From Lingula anatina (taxonomy: Eukaryota > Brachiopoda > Lingulata > Lingulida > Lingulidae): a stretch of DNA of 64,000 nucleotides. Shown piece by piece: positions 57,923 through 64,000 of the stretch. Under the pieces are notes generated by a model that worked only from the letters and a program-made list of their open reading frames with translations, made no database searches and had not been told where the DNA came from. How positions within the stretch are numbered: the first letter of the stretch is position 1; every line of letters begins with the position of its first letter. The translations under genes were made by a program, and so were the position numbers. The stretch covers positions 425,905 through 489,904 of the forward strand of contig NW_019776168.1 of the NCBI RefSeq assembly GCF_001039355.2, in the 5' to 3' direction.

Positions 57923-59416
57923 TAAGAGTACATCTCCGATTCCTTGCCAGGTATAACAATGTTTCACTGATGTTTTTTCTGATCTGTACAATTGGTTAAA
58001 ATCTGCAATATACTGAAAATCTTGGCCACTCAAATTATCCGTCTGATGACCCCCATTTCACATGCACATAATTTTTTTTCTTTTGACAGGTGTGACAAAC
58101 ACACAAGTTGTTTTCCCACAGATCCTTGATGACTGTTAAATCGACAGGATGTGCTCTAGTTCTTCAATGCAAAAATCAACTGCCAACTGGAGAGGAAAGG
58201 CCTGGGCATGCTCATCATCTGTGACAGCAGACTCTTCTCAACTGGACCCTTATTATTCAGCCATCCACATATGAAATGTTGTCCACCAAGAACCAGGATT
58301 TCTCATATACTTTGTACACACCACACACTTGATTTCTGTTTGCTCCTGCAGTCCTTTCTTTCACTATCCTGGCTAAACTGACTATTGGGTTACTTCATAA
58401 TGTCAATAATTACACCGGCCACAAACTTAATCAATCAGCGGTTTGTTTCTGATGGAGCAGCAGATTAAGTCTTAAACCTCTCTCAGACTGACATTTCTAA
58501 CACGTTAAGGGACACTCATGTCCAATCTGACTCTTAGCAAACTGGACATCTTAATAATGTGCTATTTATGTAGATTCTGTGTACTAACAGTGGACCGTTA
58601 TCACTTAGTATGTGTTAAGAAGAAAGACAAATCTGAAATTGAAAACTTTAAGCTGCCGAAGTCTTAAAGTCCACAGCTAAGCCTTTCCTGAAAAGAAGGG
58701 GGATTACAAAACCCATGTTAGGAAATAGATTGTAGAGTCTCTTCATAAATTGAAAAATATAAGTGATATTAAAACCCAAGGCAAACAAGTTAAGGGAAGA
58801 GAAGTATATTAGACTTGAGTGTAAATCAACCACTGATGTTGACTGATGTTGACAAGTGGATTTTTGCAGGGAATATTAAATTCTGTTGCATGATTTATAT
58901 ATTTCGTAATGTCTCTGTTGTGAAGGAGAAGATTATCATAACACTTCATACATGAGCCCATACCTAATTTCATAACTCATTCATCAGAAATTATTGATAA
59001 AATTTCTATCTGACATTTGGCATGAAAAATGCTTACTGATGTACATAAATGTATTTATATGTGGTAAGCTAATATCATCATTTCAAAACATCTTTACTGA
59101 TTAGATGAAAACATCTGACAAATCAGCTGCTATTTTATCTCTCTTCTTAATGAATCAGTTTTCCTTCTTTTTCTTTTTGTTTTTTAATGAACATAAAAGG
59201 ATTTGTATGTTAAGTATATAAAAAGTTTATGTCCATTCACCATCATACTAATCTACTGTGCTTTATATAAAGAAATTCATTTCTTTTTTCTACGAGCCAT
59301 TTTTTTAAATAAAAAGGAACCACACAAAAAGCAAAAACACTAAATACCATTCTTTTATTTTTTATAAAAAGAAACCATACAAACTACACCAAAACCACTA
59401 CTCCAGCTGCCCTTAC
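57923..59416. other. Intron of the WD40 gene (longest form); no gene seen
   Basis: AT-rich, without exon-like segments. A GC-richer patch at 58130-58270 could be untranslated leader sequence but lacks clear borders. Confidence 0.45.
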
Positions 59417-59545
59417 CATTTTCAGTCTCTGCTCATCATCTTGCAGTAACTGTCCCAAGGCCCTAGCAAACTGTTGCCATAGCACCTTCTTCATGCTGTC
59501 CAACTGTCCAGCTGCAACCCCTGGCTTTCTGCCAATGTCTGACAT
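59417..59545 (-). CDS. WD40 gene alternative first exon 1 (43 codons)
   Basis: MSDIGRKPGVAAGQLDSMKK, then VLWQQFARALGQLLQDDEQR, ending LKM, with donor ATG|GTAAGG in phase 0. The middle is an amphipathic helix-like stretch. It joins exon 54347-54411 in frame (LKM-GLLSVADS), giving 1196 aa. Farthest upstream of the four start exons, about 3.1 kb after the stop of the next gene on the same strand. Confidence 0.55.
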
Positions 59546-62500
59546 TTTTATTGTCAGCAAGGACCTCTAAGTATTCTACAAAAATTGAAATGTAGTAGGC
59601 CTTTTTTTAGTTAACACATTTTAAACTTGTTTTCCTTTTGTAAGACTAGACTAGAAAGAGAAAATTAGTACATATGTATTATCTCAACTGAATGTCTCAA
59701 ATCTTTCCATTTTTTTCTCTATATTTAAAGATACTCCATTTTTTTCATGCAGAACTTATTAATTCTTTGAATAAATCAACAGATTCTTTGAATAAATCTA
59801 CAAATGCTTGCTTCAACATATTTTAATCAAAATTCATTCATTCAAAATAAAGTGAGATTTAGTGGAATCATTACATATTTGCTAAAAATATTGGCGATCA
59901 CGGCTTGCAATTGGGCATAATGGCACATACAGACAGCAATGAACTTTTCCATGACCTGCTTTTACTTACTTTGCAGTAAACAGATTTATTTTTTTATTTT
60001 CATTTGATAATGCCAAAATTGTAATTCTCACAAAAATTTTATGTAATAATAAATGAGTACACTTCAAGTACTGAATGGTGGCAATATGAATACTTACATT
60101 CAAATTTGGCATTTGTGTCCGACTCCTCGAGAGTCCTTATCCTCGACAAGATCTAACTTCTCACCTCTTTTTTAAAATAATTTCTACTACTTAATCCTTT
60201 CTTTTCTGTCTCTAGGCTATGAGAATAGCCATTAAACCCATTAGGCACAGCAGTTTACCCTTCTTTAGTACAACTTCCACTTGTGTTGATTTTGTGTGAC
60301 CATTCTCAATAACAGGGTTGGGGCAATATCAACACCCAAACACGCCAGTCTTTTGATACAATTCCACTGCCTCAGCAAGCACGGTGAAACTGCTCAGCTA
60401 ATTGAAAAACATGGTAATTCAGACATTTGTTGTTGTTCTGTCAATATTGAGTCCAACTTTGATTTGGGAGAGAAAAGTCAGTTTGGTGCCCCGAGCACCT
60501 GTTCGTATGGCAGGTAAATACAGAATACTTTATAAAACTAGCCAGGAACAACTGGTACAAATATATAATCAGACATTACTTCAGCAAATATCAGTTGGAG
60601 CCACTGGAACATGTTTCCTCTTTGGTCATTGTCTATTACAGCATAACACAGCTTGACAATAGACATGGATTTGATTAAGGGGGGGGAGGATGAAGGAACT
60701 ATATCAAACTTGGTGAAGCAATAAAACAAAGATTTTCAATGATCCCAAAAATTTATCCGTATTTCAGAGCAATTTCTGTTTTTGTTTTTCAACATGTAAT
60801 TGACAAAGAACAAGTTCAAAATATTAGTTTTTTTGTCAAAAATTAACAATTGATGATAAAATTGATTTTAAGATAGGGCTATTTTTGTTTAAGGTAACAG
60901 TTACGATTTACTGTTAGTTCATATTTTATTACTATTAGCTGTACAGATTTTTGAATTTGACAGAAAAAGACTACAAGATGGAATTCTTAAAATTACAGAG
61001 TGAAGGATTTTACAAATACGTTCAGTGCATGAACTACTTTTCAGTTTTGACCATATTTTAACATAATATTAATTTTAAGCTGATAAAAGTCAATCAACGT
61101 TACAAAAAATTGACCACCACCTCCCAGTGAACCTTGAAACCAGTCAACCATTTGATGCTTTTAAATTGCCTGGAATTAAGAACATATTGTGAGAATTGAG
61201 CTCAAAGGAATGGAGGGTTTTGAAAAACCATTACTTAAGCATGGGTTAAAAAACTTAGTAACTTTTTCAGGTGTAGAATAGGGATAATAGCAAGTATCAG
61301 AAAAGGAGAAACAAATGTTGTTTAGTTGGAAAAAAAAACCCCATTTCCTCAAGAAAAAAAATTGTTAAGGAATTCCCACACTGTGCACCTTTAAAAACTA
61401 GGTTTGATCTTTGTTTGATCATATTGATTTTTATTCCCAGTTAAAATCCGACTAATGCATGGTTTACATGATGAGTTTACACAGTTTACATGTATGCCTT
61501 GGCAACTTGGAAGACTACAGGTTGTATTTACAGGTGTACTTAAGACTCAAGTTTCAACATATGCATAGATAAAGTGATCAAAATAAAGACTTTTTTGCTG
61601 AAGCTGATAAAGCCCGGATAAAAATTATTCTGTCTTTTGAAGTAACTTCTTAATATAATTTAAGACAAAAATTACTTATAGAAGATTCTCAAGAGATACA
61701 CAGTATGCCATCTGCCATCCAATGCTGCCAGTTTACCTCAAGCATAGCTTTCTGTGGACAGATCATAAGCAAAAATAGAGCATACTGGAATCCATGGTTT
61801 ACAGATGTACCATAACAGGTTTCTGGGTTTACCTGCTGTATTTAAGCTATATAGTTTTTAGAATCACCATGTAACTGGTAAAAAAAAGCTGTAGACATTA
61901 TGTTGGACCTCAAATCTCCTTTGACATGTCATTAAGATGTCAGAGAACATTTTGTATTATAGATAGAAGTACTCCTCATCATGAAAAACTGTTCCATGCT
62001 TTTAAAACCCTCTTGAAGTCCTTTTTCATAATATAGGCAAAATAAAATAGCATAATATATATGTTGTAATGAGAATACAAATGTAGATCACGTTGTTAAC
62101 ATATTTATTCCAGTACAAGCCGTTCCAATAGTAACATAAAAGCAATTATCACAGCTCTTAATCTAACAGTCATTCAATATTGACAGTCCCTAAGCAAAGA
62201 GAAACAAATCTCCCTGCCTGAAACTGGATAAGTCAAAGTCGATGAACTAACAAAATATATTTGTGTGCATGTTTCTTCAGTTCTATCTCCAAGTATAGCT
62301 GTAACTTGACAACTGGTCTGCATGAATTGAGGGTAAATACATTGCAATCAGGCTCTTCTTAATAAATACACAACAGCATTTGACATATTTAAACAGGCAT
62401 CAAAGTTGATTCAACAAAAGCAGCTAAATGTAGCTAAAAAAACCTGAACAAATGACATCACCATACAAAGATCAAGAAATAGTTTCCATTAGCATGTACT

Positions 62501-62646
62501 CCCTTACCTTTACACGAATAGGTCAACATGCCCTTCCTTCAATCTCAATAAACAAACAAGTTTTTCAAAATTTGTGAAACAATACAATCTTTTCAATAAT
62601 ATAAATGTACTTTAGAATGACATGTTCACCCTAAAATTTAATTTTT
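59546..62646. other. Spacer between the WD40 gene and gene E (includes gene E 3'UTR)
   Basis: No supported coding sequence; the short plus-strand frames near 60296-60656 have no splice context. TTTATT at 62104-62109 (AATAAA on the minus strand) is a candidate polyadenylation signal for gene E. Confidence 0.45.
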
Positions 62647-64000
62647 TCACCTGTACGCTGGACCTGGCTGGAAAGATGGGACACCTCCAAACTGAGTTAC
62701 CACTGGAGGTGGTGGCGCTGGAGCACTGCCAGAGACACTGGCCAGTCCCTGGTCATTTTGAACAAATCTAGAATCCATCATGGGAACTGAGGTCATGGGA
62801 GGCATTTGTGGAGCACTGGATTGAGGTGGCGGGGGCATATATTGTGGGGGTTGGGGCACAAACTGAGGCAGAGGTCCCACAGGTGGTGGGAAACCAAGCA
62901 TGGCTCCTTGGGGATCAGTCTGCATCGGATGTGGATTTCTTGTGTAAACTGGAGCTTTTGGAAACCGTTCACCTAAGTTTTGCCCCTGGCCCTGTGAGGG
63001 CCATTGCCCATGTAGAGGATATCTTGGTCTTGGCCCCCATGATCTGGGCCTGGGTGGCATCCCCAGGTGTGGTCCACTAAAACGTGGGTGCATGTGTCGA
63101 GGGGGACCCCAGGGACTCCATGCTGGTCCCCTCATTGGTGGACCCTGATTCCAGGGATTGGGCGGCCATCTTTGTTGTGGTGGTGGTGCAGGTCCCTGTG
63201 ATGCCCCTGGCTCCCAGTCACCACTGCCTGGACTGAAGTTAGCAAAGTGAAAATAATGAACCCTAGATCCTTTCTTTTTGTAAAAAAATTTAAGCTCTGA
63301 AATGTTCAGAAAGAATGCCGACTCGGACAGAAAATATCAGAAACATAATCCTACAGATTTTGATCACAATTCAAGCATACTGTCAAATATTTTGGTTGAG
63401 GATGGTTACAATAATACTCAATACATTTTTTCAAGAATTTGGAGATAAAAGTAATATTGACAACTCACTGTTTTTTTGTTCTATTTTTCTTGCGTTTGGG
63501 TGTATTAGCAGCAGTATCAGAGGCCTCATCTCCTCCCTCGCTACCTGGCTCACCACCTCGCCCTCGCATCCTGGTCTTCATACGCTGCTCTTCTTCATCA
63601 TCAGAGTAATCCAAAAACTGAAAGCCATAGAATTTTACTTCTGTGAATTATTTCATCTTAGTGCTAAGAAGTTAGCATTGCTTATTAAATAAAGTTAAAT
63701 GGTTAAATCCTTAAATACAACTGGTGAGTCATATCAAGTAAACCATGTCCAAAATATGACTAGAAATTTAAACTGTAGACAGCATACATTTCATCTGCGA
63801 GTTGACCAAGATGCACTACTACATGGCTGACAAGCCTATTGGTCACAGAAAAATAGTCAAACACAGTACACATAATTACATAACTGTTCATTTTGGTATT
63901 AAAAAAATTGTCAAACACAAGGGACATATAATTACAAAAATCTCGATGTTTCTTGACAAATAAATTGTTAAAAATAACACTTACCCTTGGTGGTGGCTCA
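62647..64000 (-). CDS. Unrecognised gene E, 3' part: basic/acidic segment and proline-rich C-terminus (partial)
   Basis: Exons on the minus strand: 63985-64000 (continues beyond the window), 63469-63617, 62647-63232. GT/AG borders and phases 0 then 2 agree. The sequence runs EPPPR, FLDYSDDEEEQRMKTRMRGR, an acidic Gly-rich stretch, a basic cluster TPKRKKNRTKK, then about 190 residues dominated by Pro, Gly, Met and Gln (WPPNPWNQGPPMRGP, PQYMPPPPQ) to the TGA at 62647. Such tails are common in nuclear RNA-binding or chromatin proteins, but no domain is visible here and I do not assign a family. The KRKKNRTKK run could be a nuclear localisation signal. Confidence 0.8.

Noticed and set aside
62808-63080. 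Plus-strand 90-codon frame
   Set aside because: A shadow of the proline-rich gene E exon on the other strand.
1-64000. CRISPR arrays, tRNA or rRNA genes
   Set aside because: No spaced direct repeats of CRISPR type, no cloverleaf-like segments and no rRNA-like blocks were noticed on reading either strand.

Overview
The window is nuclear DNA from an animal, most likely a marine invertebrate. The genes carry many short introns with GT/AG borders, the intergenic DNA is AT-rich, and there are many microsatellites and short inverted-repeat elements. The domain repertoire fits: SRCR, LDLa and trypsin mosaics, CARD-linked signalling, and an EF-hand/WD40 protein of the WDR49/WDR64/WDY group. I cannot name the species. 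It is a draft assembly, with a 370-N gap at 27206-27575 and single N calls at 13315 and 44077.

Layout. (1) 1-2182, minus: 5' part of a non-receptor tyrosine kinase with an N-terminal CARD, then SH3-like, SH2 and kinase domains, in one exon with one apparent 1-nt frameshift. (2) 5072-10493 and 13890-19857, minus: two complete seven-exon secreted serine proteases with identical intron phases, clearly tandem paralogues. (3) 21387-26717, plus: a twelve-exon secreted SRCR-LDLa-SRCR-trypsin protease, head-to-head with the second protease. Its 3' part is repeated almost exactly after the N gap (27576-28945), probably an unmerged contig overlap. (4) 29070-31582, minus: last four exons of an unrecognised gene with a basic, Ser-rich tail. 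(5) 34781-59545, minus: a large EF-hand/WD40 protein of at least 21 shared coding exons, preceded by four candidate alternative first exons whose splice phases all fit. (6) 62647-64000, minus: the 3' end of an unrecognised gene with an acidic/basic segment and a proline-rich C-terminus.

How they relate. The three proteases form a secreted, trypsin-like cluster. All have the catalytic triad and Asp189, but two carry a substitution of oxyanion-hole Gly193 (Met in one, Ala in the other). The CARD-kinase would be a cytosolic signalling protein linking death-fold assembly to tyrosine phosphorylation. The WD40 gene is independent of these, and its unusual feature is N-terminal diversity. At least seven short non-coding inverted-repeat elements with recognisable target-site duplications (TA, TTAA, 8-bp hAT-like) lie in introns and spacers. 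One sits about 100 bp upstream of an alternative first exon.

All gene models were assembled by hand from splice sites and reading-frame continuity. Domain names rest on motif recognition, not on searches.
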